DNA from: Phorcus lineatus
Taxonomy: Eukaryota > Mollusca > Gastropoda > Trochida > Trochidae
Length of the DNA: 64,000 bases
NCBI GenBank assembly: GCA_921293015.1
Contig: OV121091.1
Span: 11,189,755-11,253,754, forward strand
Direction: 5' to 3'
A program made the translations under genes and the position numbers. The notes below the pieces were generated by a model that did no database searches, was not told where the DNA came from, and was given only the letters and a program-made list of their open reading frames with translations. This document shows positions 25,601-40,600 of the stretch, in pieces (position 1 is the stretch's first letter; each line of letters starts with the position of its first letter).

Positions 25601-28600
25601 TGTTCAAACTGTTAAAAAAACGTCTGGTTTAGAACGTTCATAGCTTTAAAACATGACTTTAAACGGTATTAAATAAATGTTTCTTTTAACGAATAATATT
25701 TATTGGTTAAACGACCGAATGAAAGACTAACAAAAGAAAAAAATATTCTTTTCAATGATTTTGGAACTTTCCCCTTACTTTACGTTGCGTAGTTATTTTT
25801 CTAACTATTAATTTGAAAGAATAACATGCCCGTGTTTTAAGGGTAACGTGGGTGTACAATATAGATATATTTTTTCTACCGCTATTTGTCTCTCCGCGAC
25901 AAGTATGCCGTTGTTTCATTATTCTAAATCCAGTCTCGTAATTTGGTGAGTTTTTTTAAACCCAACCTAAATATCTAAAACGATATTTTTTTATAGTGAA
26001 TCATCTCGATGCAGAAAGTTGTGCAGAGATTTAGTGTCCAGTAAAGTCTAACCCAGAATTAAAGTTCATAATATTCTTTCGTGAGATAAACCTCGTGTAA
26101 CCCTTACGAAAACAGTAGAAACAAATTATCTAGATCAATAATTGACTAAGAACTTTGACAAAAGGTGAAGGTCGCATGCCCAAGCTCCGCGCATTGTGGC
26201 GGACTCAGCTCAACACTATCCGGAAAGCTTACAAAGCGTTGCATGGAGCTTGGATCAGGGAGGTCTCGTTGTTGTCAAATACCGATCATCTTCGGAAATC
26301 ATCGGCAGACTTCGTTAAACTTCCAAATATGGTCAATGCGAAATCGTGTACAGATGTATTTCGGAACATTGCAATCATAACCATGCAACTCATGTAAAAC
26401 TCCAGATGCAAAAGTCTGTTTCCAAAGGGTGATTTTACAACTCTTCATTTTTCATTCACCAGTTGTAAAACGTAATTTGTAGCATTGCTAAATGTGTATA
26501 TCCCTCGTATTTGAAATACAAAAATGAATTTCGACTTAACATTTCTAGAATTACATTTGAACTTTGTAAAGTTGAGAACAGAAAGTTGAGTTTTACAGGA
26601 ATGAAATGTTAGGTTTGCAGACTTGGACTTGTCTTTTCGAGAAGTGCATGGTTGAGAACAACATGTTACAACTTGCGAATTACGAGTTTACATGATTTCA
26701 TTTTTGGCACACATCCCCTTCCATAGTAAATAGGTTTCATTTCAGAAATGTTTTTGCAAGCTCCTCTACTTCAGGCCTAAATGTGTATTGATATTAAAAC
26801 TATATAGCAGTGTATTTTTGCTCTCAGAGAGCATGGCCTGTCTTACATGGCATCGGCCTGTTATCACATTCATCAGTCGCGGAAGCATATGACGTTTTCG
26901 TTTGAGAGACAATGACTTTTCGAGACACATGCTTCTTTCGTTCTGACATTAAAATAATGAAGCATTGAAGACGCTGGTTGTTGGAGAAGTGATGTAAATC
27001 TCGATGTATTTATGCATTATATATAAACATTGTAGCACTGAATGCAAGGCGTAGGATAATTCATAGGGAAGACGTGTCTGTATACAATGTATTGTTTTTT
27101 AGTGAACACTGAAATACTGATGAAGAAGGAAACTTTCTAAAAATGTAACATGAAAATTAATAGTTTGTGGACAATAACGTCTTGGCGTATCGAGAGGAGA
27201 GAATGGCGTAGCATAATGCATCACAGTAAACATGTAATGTTAATAAATAATACCAGGGCATACATCCTTATCACCGTAAACAACAGATGTATATAGATAA
27301 TATCAACTTGATGTCAGGGCATACATCCTTGTAGCATAATGCATCACCGTGGACAACAGATGTTTATAGATAATACCAACTTGATGTCAGGGCATACAAC
27401 CTTGTAGCATAATGCATTACCGTGAACAACAGATGTTTATAGATAATACCAACTTGATGTCAGAGCATACAACCTTGTAGCATAATGCATTACCGTAAAC
27501 AACAAAGGTTTATAGATAATACCAACTCACTGTCAGGGCATACAACCTTGTAGCATAATGCATTACCGTAAACAACAGATGTTTATAGATAATACAAACT
27601 TGATGTCAGGGCATACAACCTTGTAGCATAATGCATCACCGTGGACAACAGATGTTTATAGATAATACCAACTTGATGTCAGGGCATACATCCTTGTAGC
27701 ATAATACATTACCGTCAACAACAGATGTTTATAGATAATACCAACTTGATGTCAGGGCATACAACCTTGTAGCATAATGCATTACCGTGAACAACAGATG
27801 TTTATAGATAATACCAACTTGATGTCAGGGCATACAACCTTGTAGCATAATGCATCACCGTGGACAACAGATGTTTATAGATAATACCAACTTGATGTCA
27901 GGGCATACAACCTTGTAGCATAATGCATTACCGTAAACAACAGATGTTTATAGATAATACAAACTTGATGTCAGGGCATACATCCTTGTAGCATAATGCA
28001 TCACCGTGGACAACAGATGTTTATAGATAATACCAACTTGATGTCAGGGCATACATCCTTGTAGTATAATACATTACCGTAAACAACAGATGTTTATAGA
28101 TAATACAAACTTGATGTCAGGGCATACAACCTTGTAGCATAATGCATCACCGTGGACAACAGATGTTTATAGATAATACCAACTTGATGTCAGGGCATAC
28201 ATCCTTGTAGCATAATACATTACCGTAAACAACAGATGTTTATAGATAATACCAACTTGATGTCAGGGCATACAACCTTGTAGCATAATGCATCACCGTG
28301 GACAACAGATGTTTATAGATAATACCAACTTGATGTCAGGGCATACAACCTTGTAGCATAATGCATCACCGTGGACAACAGATGTTTATAGATAATACCA
28401 ACTCACTGTCAGAGCATACATCCTTGTAGCATAATACATTATCGTAAACAACAGATGTTTATAGATAATACCAACTTGATGTCAGGGCATACAACCTTGT
28501 AGCATAATGCATTACCGTAAACAACAGATGTTTATAGATAAAACCAACTTGATGTCAGGGCATACAACCTTGTAGCATAATGCATCACCGTGGACAACAG

Positions 28601-31600
28601 ATGTTTATAGATAATACAAACTTGATGTCAGGGCATACAACCTTGTAGCATAATGCATCACCGTGGACAACAGATGTTTATAGATAATACCAACTTGATG
28701 TCAGGGCATACATCCTTGTAGCATAATGCATCACTCACTATCAGGGCATACCTTCTCATAGCATAATGCATCATCGTAAACAACAAAGGTTTATAGTTAA
28801 TACCAACTCACTGTCAGGGCATACATCCTTGTAGCATAGTGCAATGGCCGTCTCCTTCAAGGGGTTCCCGTTGGAGTCTTTAGCATCAATGACTGGTCTC
28901 CGGGTTCTGGATACGAACCCAGTACCACAGGTGACACTGCATTCGCTCCATGGAGTCCACTTAGTTACAATGTACCCTGAAATCAAGGGTTCATATTACA
29001 TAAGGTGAGCAATGAAATATTTTAATACTTAATTCCCGTTCAAACCCTGCATGGTTGCAGTCTTTTTACTGGCACAACAATCAGATGTATCATTGCATGA
29101 TAGAAATTCAAACCAGCATGACTCAATTTTTTTATATCTTCTCTCCACTGGTAGAGCATTAATCATCGGAAGAAAGTAACCACTAAGTGTGTTGGTAAAA
29201 ATATCCACTCCCCTTATCTATATAGTGACAGATGCCATAATTTCAGAATTCTCAAAAAACACAATCTCCGTTCGCAGCTTATGCGCCACCAGTTTATTAT
29301 ATACTCTTACAAAGTATCATTAAATCCAGTATTTTATAACCATATTTATCAAATCAAGCACTTATTATATTTACTACAGGACTAATACGGGGATAATGAT
29401 AAACAATTTTATGATTTTAAGAAAAACGCAATATTCATCTAAAACATCAAAACGCACCTAGTCAATATTTAGTTTTTAATATCATATAAAGAAAAATTTC
29501 TTCACTCCCCTCCGGAAAAGAAATAATAACGAGCTGATGGACATCCTGATGACTGCCCCTTCGCTTCAAATTAAATTGAGGGAGATCAAGACACTACAGA
29601 CGGACTTGGAATACCTGTATTTATTACCGTAGAAAAATCGTATGTTTTTGCCATTGTCGGCGTGTCATACTTACCCGTTACCGAATCATCACAAGCTTTC
29701 CCGGTACTTTCAATTGTTATTTCAGTGTTTGCTACCCCGCACGTATATTTCGCAAAGTCACACATGCTCTTGAACTTGATGTTCACAGACGAGCAGACAC
29801 TTTCTGTAAGACAATGAGCGATAAATTAATAACATATTCTTGTTAAAAGCAAATGGTAGATAATGTTCTGAAACTTACAGCAAATGACTTGATGGAAATG
29901 CCATTGATGTGATAAAAAGAAAGCTTCATATAAGGCTTTTTTATATTAAAGTTAAATTTGTATAAAAGCTGGAGCTTGAGAGCTTCAAAAGTTTTGAAAC
30001 ATGATTTCATAAATTTGATTTTCGAACCAGAATACTGTACAGAACAGGTCAGAACTGTAAGAATTGTTTGATACGTTCAAATTACTTTCTCTAAAATGTA
30101 ATTAGTTACCTGAAACAGTTTCTGATTCCGATTCAACGCACTCTGGACATGAGCACACTGCCTTTCCGGATTCCGCATCCACCGAGCACTCCTCGTTAGG
30201 ATTCTCGCATTCAACTCCGTCACATGTATCTGAAAGATAGGGACATATACATTGTGTCAGGTTAAACAACTTGCAATTGCGGAATAAGGATTTTTAAAAG
30301 AAAGGGGCACCTATTGAAAAGGGGCATTGTGGATTTTTAAGAGAGAGATGGGGGGGGGGGGGTTGATCCCGGGTCCATTACAGTAACTTAGAATTAGGAA
30401 AAGAACACAATCGAGGGCTAACGAATATGTTATTTATTTATTATCCCATTTTAAAGAACTCTGTACTCAATGTGTAAGTATTTCAGGGCTTTTTTGTTTA
30501 TAAGAAAAGGGAAATACACCGTTTTGAATGGAAACTGTGTTCCAATTTCAGGGACACTGGGTCATGTCAACTAATTTATCCGATTTTCCAATATGTCAAA
30601 TAAAACCAGAAAACTTTATGTTATGTAGCACCCTTACTGATGTAATGTAATACTAATACTTGCCTGTGCTTGGTTTGAACCACTGACTCTATCATAACCT
30701 ACCTCGTTTACACCTTCCATCATATGACTTCACCACGTCCTCGTTGTTCTTGCACGCTTTTATAATGAGTTCCTTCTCTGTGCTGTATGTATTCCCATCA
30801 CTGCCACACACCTGCACATATGATAAATAGTACACGGCTTAAATTTTTCTGATATAATGCATAAGTGCCAATAATTTAACCCTTATAGGTAAACACTGTC
30901 ACTTTGTAGTGTATCCCTTCAACAAATTTTGTCACGGAGAGCATAACATTTCGCACTATCGTTCTTACTTTTGTGATGTTACCATTAAATCGATAGCAGG
31001 AATTTTTTGTCGGGAAGAACAGTGGTCAAGTCTTGGGATTCATTTCACACAAAATATAATTGGGTAAAATTTTCATAATTTACAAGAAGCATTTCATTAC
31101 ATTAACTGAGTACTGGAACCTTTTGACTTACTAACCTTTCCAGGATTGTCACAACCATCGCCAAAGCAAGAACAGCATTTCTGGTCGTTTCCATATGTAG
31201 CCAAACCACTATCTAAAACACGTTTCGTTTTTACTTTAAATAGTAAAATGTTTAAATGTTCATTTGTATAATGCTTCGTCCATAACATGATATTACGCTT
31301 CAAGTACGTTGACTTATTATTCTTGTCTGAACCCAACTGCCGTTTTTTTCCCTCATCCATATAACCTTCGAGTTGAAGCCAACTCAATATGATGCTACAA
31401 CATCTGCAATCTATACAGTTGAAACTAGCCGCAATTATAAACGGTCAGTCCTCGTTACATAAAGTATTAAAGCACAAACTTCACAATTAATGTTACTCAG
31501 AAAGGTAATTGTAAAATCTCTCATCTTATGAAGCCATGGAATGGATCACCCATTCAGCTATTAATCGTGCCCGTTATTGCTTAACTATACATAGTTAAGT

Positions 31601-34600
31601 TAATCGGCCTCCTGACACAACAGGGGTCAAGTAATCACAGACAAAAAAGGTTTAATATGCATCAGTGTTAGAACTTTTTGTCACACCATTTTTTCATAAC
31701 CCTTTGTATCATGTGAACCACATTAATGACATTAAAATTGAAAATAAAATGTAAGATTATATTTATGAAATTTGACAATATGTGCATCAAACTATATTTA
31801 ATGAGTCGCTCATGTTGAAATATAGGAATCGCTTTAGATGTAGATATATAAACTATTTGATAAACTCCTTAATAATGATAATAACCATATTCCGTTTTAT
31901 AATTTTTTTACTCACCGAGGAAATTACCAATGAGAAATTTACATGAAATTATTTCTTAATTTGTTTAAAATGACAAGTATGATCGTGAAGAACAACTTCG
32001 AAATAAAGAAAAACTGAACATGTTACATGAATACAACGACGTGTTAACACTTTAACCCTCAAAGTAACAACACATAAATGCATTGAGGTGCCTAATTTCA
32101 TGCGTGTGTTGGCGAAAGGGTGGGATATCAACAATATTAGAAAACACGATTACACCTGGATACTTAAAAAAACTTACTATCAGGCACACACTCGGCTTCA
32201 TTCTTGATGAAGCCAGCACAACAGACACACTTGAAGCCACCCTTGGTATTCTTGCACTCAGAGTGCTCAGGGCATCCGCCGTTATCGTACAGGCATTCGT
32301 TGATATCTGGAACATTGAGCAAGATTTCAGGTCTTCAAAACATAATTAGCCAACGGTTCTTGAAAATGAAATTAAAAAAGGATTGAGGATTGACGGACTG
32401 ATTGCCGAAGACCTTGCCATTCCGTACAAAGATTGACCTTTCAGTGGTAGTGAGTTAAAAGGATTAGTTTTGGTGGTTTTCTTATTGAAAACGTTGGTTC
32501 TCTTCAATTTTGTAAAATTTCATAGGATAATCGCAACTTAAAATAAGGCGAAATGGAAGACTTAAAGAGGAGGCACAATCTTAATGATTGAAAATTATTA
32601 TCTGTATTAGTTTCACTTTTAAGAATCAAAGGAGCCAATAAAAGAGAAATATATTCACTTTAACTCAACTACTAAGACACCTTTTACACCCAGGTTTATG
32701 AAAACCGCCTAATCAGACTGGAGATAGGTTTGACGAAATCATCGAAGCATGACTCGAAGCCACGCCCAGTGTGTGACGTGTTAGTGGTCAGCTGAAATTT
32801 GATCTCTTTGTATTTGTAAGCTAATTCAACAGCAAAACAGGGGCAATAGCATTACTGAAAGAATGCATAAATACGATATTATTATTGCCTCATGATACCA
32901 GCTTTCCTTCTCATTCGTCATATCCACTTTGATTGGAGTGTGAAAATCCTTGGACGCGGTTTTGTTGGGTGGATTTATTTAAAAAACGTGTATAACTTTG
33001 GTGGTGAGAGATCAACCACTAATGAAGAACACATATTGTAATATGTTGCAGGCTATTTATCGATATGAAATGTAAATTGACTTGAAAAAAATTAAAGTTA
33101 ATGAACTGGACAATGTCATATCAATTACTGTAGAGACACTTCTAATGCTAACAAAAGGCGTATTGTGACAGTTTAGCTCAGTAGCGTATCAACAAATTTA
33201 GAAACTTCCTATTGAAAAGGAAGGGGGTTCAGCCATTCTAAAGTTGATTTTAAAAAAGTTAGCCCCTGACAAACACACAAGGGGATAGGTTACCCTACCC
33301 AGACAACTGTTGGTTTCAGAAATGGGTATGTATCCCTCCTCGCAGTCGCATGTGAATCCACCAACAGAGTTCTTACAAATCTGTCCCATCCTAGTGCAGT
33401 TGTGAGTCTTTGATCCACATTCATCAATATCTGGAACAGAACTGGCATTAATCTGACATGGAATATGTTTAGATGTTGAGATACATGTCAAAAATACTAT
33501 ATAGCATCTCACTAAGCATTCTCTCCCAACAGAAGTAGCTCCGTCATAAATTCCTATACAACTCTGTCTTAATACGAAGGTTTCTTGGTCTAGAAATGTA
33601 GAACGCTGATTGGATGCAATCAAAGTTAGTTGTGCAATCAGCGACGCCGTTTCAAAAGTCATAATCAAATCGCCCAAGTTATTTCAATAAGCTTTGCGAA
33701 AGCTAAATTTTATTCGAATAAGCACCTTGCACTTTGAGTCGTCTTTACAGAACACAAACGTCTCATTTTGCGACTGTATCAATGAACAGACCTGTGTGAC
33801 AACAAAGATGTTATTAATGCATTCGGTGTTTTCATTGGCTGAAATATTGCCAGGTAGTTTAAGTTGTAATATTGTGCCGGTAGGGAAAACTATTGGAAGC
33901 CCGATAAACCTTTGTATTAGGACAGAGGTTGCATAGAGATTGATGGAGCTACCTCTGTTGCGAGAGAATGCTCATGTGTGTTCATGAATGTTCTTTTCTC
34001 AATTTTACAATTCAAGAAAGAATAAAAGAAATGTGTGCCTATTAAAAAAGTATCCACGTGTGAACAAATAATGAACAATAACAGTCATCCCTTGTTAAAT
34101 CAAAGCAAAATTCTCAAAACTCGAAGTCCAAATGAAAAGCTATATCTTCAATATTTTCGGTCTGTATAAGTGTGCGCTATATTTTGACAAATTGTAAAAG
34201 CCTAAGAAAGCACAATACAACACTCTTAATATGTTCGACATCACAACTTCTGTTACAACCATGTATTAAAAATATACTAAAGTAGGAATATACCTCGAAT
34301 TTCACTTCAATGAAACATTCCGATAGAACAGCATCTATAAGGCCATCTCCCCCGCATTGCTTTAAAGTGCACCAGTCTCAATCATCGGCTAAATTTAAAC
34401 CTTGCTGCCAACCAATCAAAATTTGTGTTTTGAGTACAGCGCCCTCTTCGGAGAAAAGTTCCAATTCTCATATTATTACTCTTTGGACTATCGTGATCTG
34501 TCGCAGCAGCCTGGACGACAAGCACAGAAAAGTTGGAGAAATGCAACAAGGCCTATCTTAGCAAGTCATTGGGACTGGCGTAAGAATAGACCATGCGTGG

Positions 34601-37600
34601 GAAGATGCTATAAGGCAAGAGTGAAGAAGTGTAATTATTCAGAGACGTACCAACACAAATCTCACAGTCAGCAGTGAATCCCATCTTACACAGACATTCT
34701 CCGTCCTTGCATTCCTCGTTTGCTTTACATGTCTTGTTGTAACATGGGTCGGCTAGGAGAGAAGTTTATAAAGTTATTAACAGTGTTTTATATATTTTTT
34801 CAAAATAAATAAAAAATCTACAAAAAATGACAAAGAAAATTATGTATTTAGATAAATCTATTTAACTGGCCACCCCTTATACGGGCCCTTGCTTCATTCG
34901 GGCATTTAAAATTTGTTTTAGGTATTTCATCACACATTTGACATCTATACAACGATCGACTGTATATAATTATGTTATATTATCATTATTATATTTTATC
35001 GGCCCATTATACGCAGATTCCATTGTAAGTGTAAAACAATTGTTTGATTTTAATGGACAGGTCATCAGGATAAGTTAGGTAGGTATAATATACATAGTTC
35101 ATTTTCTCCATTGCTTCAGCTTCTAGAATGTCGATCAAAGATATGGACATCGACAATATCTTAAAAATAAGTCGTGCCTTTAAGCTTATAATGCTCCGGT
35201 AATGGTTTCATTTCAACATGTAAATTTACATTTACATTTTCATATACATTTCGAGTAAACCTTACGTTCACAATTTTCCCCGTCGCCGATGAAGCCCTCC
35301 ACACAGTAACAGCCGTGGACCCCGGTTTCCTCATCAGTGATACACTCAGCATTGATGCCACAGGCCAGTTGCTCCTCTATGGTATTGCCACCCTCCACAC
35401 ACACGATGTAACTGCCACAGTCAGTTCTCACATGTCGTTCACCGGGCTAGCACAGATAAAATATCATACATAATGATAAATGATAATAAATATATTTGAC
35501 GGAGCTACCTCTGTTGGGAGAGAATGTATGTTTCAGTGACAGATTACGTTAGCACTAGTTGACTGAATGGAAAATAATAACAAGAAATGTCGATCACTTT
35601 GAATTTAGATTTCTTAAATATATTGAATTGGATTTTTTACCAAACCTTGCAGCTGTGCCTTCCTTACAGATTACACGAGGATAAAACCAAAGAATTAAAT
35701 AACGTCTCACCTTCATGTAAACAATAGCGCCGGTCTGTTCATTTGTGTAGGAACACCCACACTCATCACTAGGCACGCACTTGTCATTGTCCTTGTAGAA
35801 TCCTTCTTTACAGAAGCACCCCCTCTGGCAGGATGAGGAAGGGATAGGGGGAATGTCAGCAAGGTACCCCAGGCAGGTCTGTGAGGGGCCAGGGTTTGTA
35901 GTCGCCATACCACCACAGGTGCTGTAGAGCATGTTCTCACCGCATTTCGTGTCTACAAAGATGGATATGTTTTGCTTGCAACTTTAATGACGAATATTTC
36001 ATTAATTATTGAAGAATGTCTGTCCTTCTTAGCTGAGGCCAAACTGAAGTATCAACGTCGACATCGCATAGAGGGAAGAGCGAAAAAGAGAACAAAGGTG
36101 TGTATTAAAGAGCAACGAGAGAACGAAAAATATTAAAGTAATTTGAAAAAAGACAATGAGAGACAGAGAACCGAAGAGACACAGACAGACAAAGACAAAA
36201 AAGATAACGACAGAGACACAGACAGAGACACAGCCACAGACACAGACACAGAAAGGTACTAACCTCCACAACGCAGCCCGTTGGCATTTTCCCACAAAGG
36301 AACGGGCACGCCGACATTGATACATTCGGTCGCCATCTTCTCTCCCACCACACAGAGATTGTCCATCCGGGTATCTGGTGACCGACACATGTCGATGTTG
36401 CAGGTCATAAACATACCCTCCATAATAGATGGGTCGATTTCAGCAATGCATGCCTGTGTTGGATATTATACATTGTGAACCCGATGATGTATAACTATAT
36501 TTATCATAATATTACTATAACTTAACCTAATCAATTTTAGACCGGGTACAGAGTATTAAAAGCATTGGCTGACAACTAACGAGGGCTCAAATCTTACGGA
36601 TAATTAAGATGTGAGCATACAAATGAGTGAACGACTGCAAAATTTAGTTTCTTTGGTTTAAAGTAACACCTCTTGGACTATCAGCAAATATTGAGAGCCT
36701 TTTGTTGAAAACTAACATTGCTATTACTAAGTCCAAGCAATAATTGAGTCCTTTTGTTGAAGATCTACACATTTGGGACTTACAGGTATGATTGAGAATC
36801 TTTGTTTGAAAACTGCCAACTGTTTGACTTAAAGCGAAAATCTAGATCTTCAGTGCAGAACTAAAAATGGACTTACAGCAAAGATGGAGATTCTTTGGTT
36901 AAGGACAATATTACAGAGGAAAGCAGCAAGTTGCTCGGGCATGCTGCACTTGGGATTATTGAAAGGAGGCTGGTCACAGTCTCGGTCACAGCGCGGGGGA
37001 GTGCCTTCGGAGGGAGCCACGGCCCAGGAGGTCGTGAATTGGTTGTTGTTTGTTGTCTGCAAAACAGATTATTTACATTTTTCAGACCGCCACGAAGGGT
37101 CTTGATATGACAAGAAGTTTGGGTAGGTAAAAGCTTGAGAGGAATTACATTTTCAAATGCATATTAATGCAGAGAAAATCTTTATAAGGAATATCGGATT
37201 GATGACTTGGTCTGAGGAGTACAAAAGCGAAACTGATGATGGAAGTGATTGAGTACACGTCACTAACAGTGATATAGAAACAGACAATGGCAGAGGGAAA
37301 ATGTACGTCGGAAACGAATGAATTGATGATTGAATAGCTTTAGATACAATGAATGATCAAGATAGGAAGACAAGCTTTAGATACAATGAATGATCGAGAT
37401 AGAAAGATAAGCTTTAGATACAATGAATGATCAAGATGGGAAGACAAGCTTTAGATACAATAAATGATCGAGATAGAAAGATAAGCTTTAGATACAATGA
37501 ATGATCAAGATAGGAAGACAAGCTTTAGATACAATGAATGATCGAGATAGAAAGATAAGCTTTAGATACAATGAATGATCGAGATAGAAAGATAAGCTTT

Positions 37601-40600
37601 AGATACAATAAATGATCGAGATAGGAAGATAAGCTTTAGATACAATGAATGATCAAGATAGAAAGATAAGCTTTAGATACAATGAATGATCGAGATAGGA
37701 AGACAAGCTTGAGATACAATGAATGATCGAGATAGAAAGATAAGCTTTAGATACAATGATTGATCGAGATAGAAAGATAAGCTTTAGATACAATGAATGA
37801 TCAAGATAGGAAGATAAGCTTTAGATACAATGAATGATCGAGATAGGAAGACAAGCTTTAGATACAATGAATGATCGAGATAGAAAGATAAGCTTTAGAT
37901 ACAATGAATGTTTAAGATAGGAAGACAAGCTTTAGATACAATGAATGATCAAGATAGGAAGACAAGCTTTAGATACAATGAATGATCAAGATAGAAAGAT
38001 AAGCTTTAGATACAATGAATGATCGAGATAGGAAGATAAGCTTTAGATACAATGAATGATCGAGATAGGAAGACAAGCTTTAGATACAATGAATGATCGA
38101 GATGGGAAGATAAGCTTTAGATACAATGAATGATCAAGATAGAAAGATAAGCTTTAGATACAATGAATGATCGAGATAAGAAGATAAGCTTTAGATACAA
38201 TGAATGATCGAGATAGGAAGATAAGCTTTAGATACAATGAATGATCGAGATAAGAAGATAAGCTTTAGATACAATGAATGATCGAGATAGGAAGATAAGC
38301 TTTAGATACAATGAATGATCGAGAGGTAGAGGTTGAGAGGTGGTTCATTCGGATAATTAGCTACTTTCATGACATCAAAGCAAAAGGGTTTTCGAAACGT
38401 TACAAATACCTAAATGAAAACATACCAAGGTTCCTTGGTCTGGACACCCAGGTCCGACTGTCCAGTCGTCCGTTATATCGTTGTTGTAGTTGCCGCACAG
38501 ACCACAGAGTTTCCCCTGATATTCCTTGCCAACATACACCTGCACAGTGTCCTTTCCATCCCAGGTCACCTTGACCCCTGCAGAGGTCGTCTCGAACACC
38601 TGCAGGCCGAGGCATTATCAATAGATAAAAAATACTAAGGACTTTTGGCATACTTCTTTAATCTTTTTTTTTTGCAGGGGTTTGGAGGACTGAGAACTAG
38701 TTATTGTAAGTCCACAAAACCTAGTTCTGAGATGAAGACCTAAAAGTTTTGAATATTGTTATTTAAATTACTATGTATTAATTGTTTTATGTCTACACAA
38801 ATGTCTAAAAGATCCATTTGAAAAGGAAGAGATCAAAATATTGTTCCTTAAAATTTACATTTTCCCACAAATATCAAAACATGTATGGAGTATGTAGTTT
38901 ACTACACTCTAAGGCACTTTGCCTTAGTTCGATGTTATATGTCCGATAAAGCTTAACGGTTACAATAAATTGACAATAACTGCAAACAAACTTTTATCTA
39001 ATTTCCATCACGATATATAAAGACTATTTATTTGATAAACGAAATATAATAAAAATAATCTCATAAAACGCATTAAAGGTGTTAATAAACCATCTTATAC
39101 TCCCTCAAATATACAATATAAAGTAATTTCAGCCGAGTTTTATCTCACTAATTAAACATAACAGTTAAAATGGAAAATATTAATTTAAACTTCATACATA
39201 TTAGTGAGCTAAGGGACACTCTGGTTCTCAGTATTACTGTTATGTAATTTTGCTGTATATATTACAATTTGGTGTCTTGCAGTGATAAGAGCCTTTTTAT
39301 ACATGACAATTGCCAACGATGCTTTAAGTATTACAAGGCAAACCGTGATAGAGAAAAATTTATTCGAAAAGATTCAAAATTATTTATCCAATATAAACCT
39401 TTTGCGGGTGCAAATGTAAAGCTGTCGATAGTTCTCAAGTATATCATCGATTTTTAAAACGTTTCTAGTTCTGTCCTTGTAAAGGAATCATTTCAACAGC
39501 AACATAACTCACTCAGGTAGGGCTAAACATATCTGTTAATCTCGTTTCCTTTCTTATCTGAGTTTTTCATTTTTTCTCAGAATCACTTTTGTAAATTGAA
39601 CTTATTATTCTTTATGAGCAAATTTCTGATCATTTACAGCAATCTTTCCTGTCGCGTCTGCAAAGATTTTCATTTTTATGCCCGTTTAACAGTTTGAGGG
39701 CTGGAAATTCTGAGTTCTGAAAATTATTGCAAACGTCAGGGGAAAGATTTCTGTGTGTCCGGCCTGCATTACAATTTGCCTTGCAAAAATGAGCCTATGA
39801 CTTTAAGATACTTACAGCCAGTCTCCCTGTATCATACACTCTGAAATCTGCGTGAATAACGGCCCCAACAGTCTCACCGTTAGTCCGTATTTCTCTGTCC
39901 TGTAGTAGATCTATTTTCTACAATATTAAAGAAAGAATGGATGTTATTTGAAAGATTAGGCATGAAAGAATGATATATTCAAGATAAATTCATAAGCTTA
40001 CACTAAATGACCCGAAGTCCAGAATAAATAAAAAGTGTACTACCCCATTTGTGCTATTAATTAAGGCGAATTTGTTTAAGTTAGATTTACGTAAATAATT
40101 GTTTCCATACATGTTAGATGTTTCAAGTTTAAGATCTTAATCATATTCCACCATAAGTGATTGAGCTATTATGTGACCATTGTTGCACTGGGGCAACGAA
40201 TATTTCAGTGGAAAATGAAATTAGTTGCTTTTAATGTATTCAGTCATATTTCCTAAACTAAAAGTAAACGCCATAAGAGGGGTAAGTTAAATGGTATAAA
40301 GACATACGATATATTAGATCAAGGACGGTGAGCTAAACACTATTTAATGAATTACCGAGATAAAACCACCACCCCTCCCCTCTTCAAAGCATATCTTGCT
40401 CGACTCTCAAACAATGTTTTTTTTAATATCTAGCTGCTTTTCGCTACCTTTCATTGTGTCACACGAATTTTAGAGATATTTTAAACATTTCCTGGAAGGT
40501 ACAATTATTTGACGGCACTACCCCCTCCCCACGGATTCTAATGACATACAGCACGGCTATGATGAGCCAGTGGCGGTTGGTATAGTCTTGAGACTAAACA

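Larger units (their letters stand above)
23297..28811. other. 5.5-kb intron between the TSP1 and last Kazal exons
   Basis: The intron is built mainly of a 3.4-kb foldback element (23329-26725) and a 73-bp minisatellite (27241-28811). About 500 bases between them show nothing I recognise. No exon is visible on either strand, and the phase match of the flanking exons supports direct splicing. Confidence 0.7.

Noticed and set aside
27241-28811. CRISPR array
   Set aside because: The units are contiguous with no unique spacers, and the context is an intron of an animal gene. The 37-bp array at 37336 is rejected for the same reason.
36029-36388. Cysteine- and leucine-rich open frames over the C8 exon edge
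   Set aside because: They read through the donor at 36263 into the GACAGA low-complexity tract, in frames other than that of the C8 domain or past its border.
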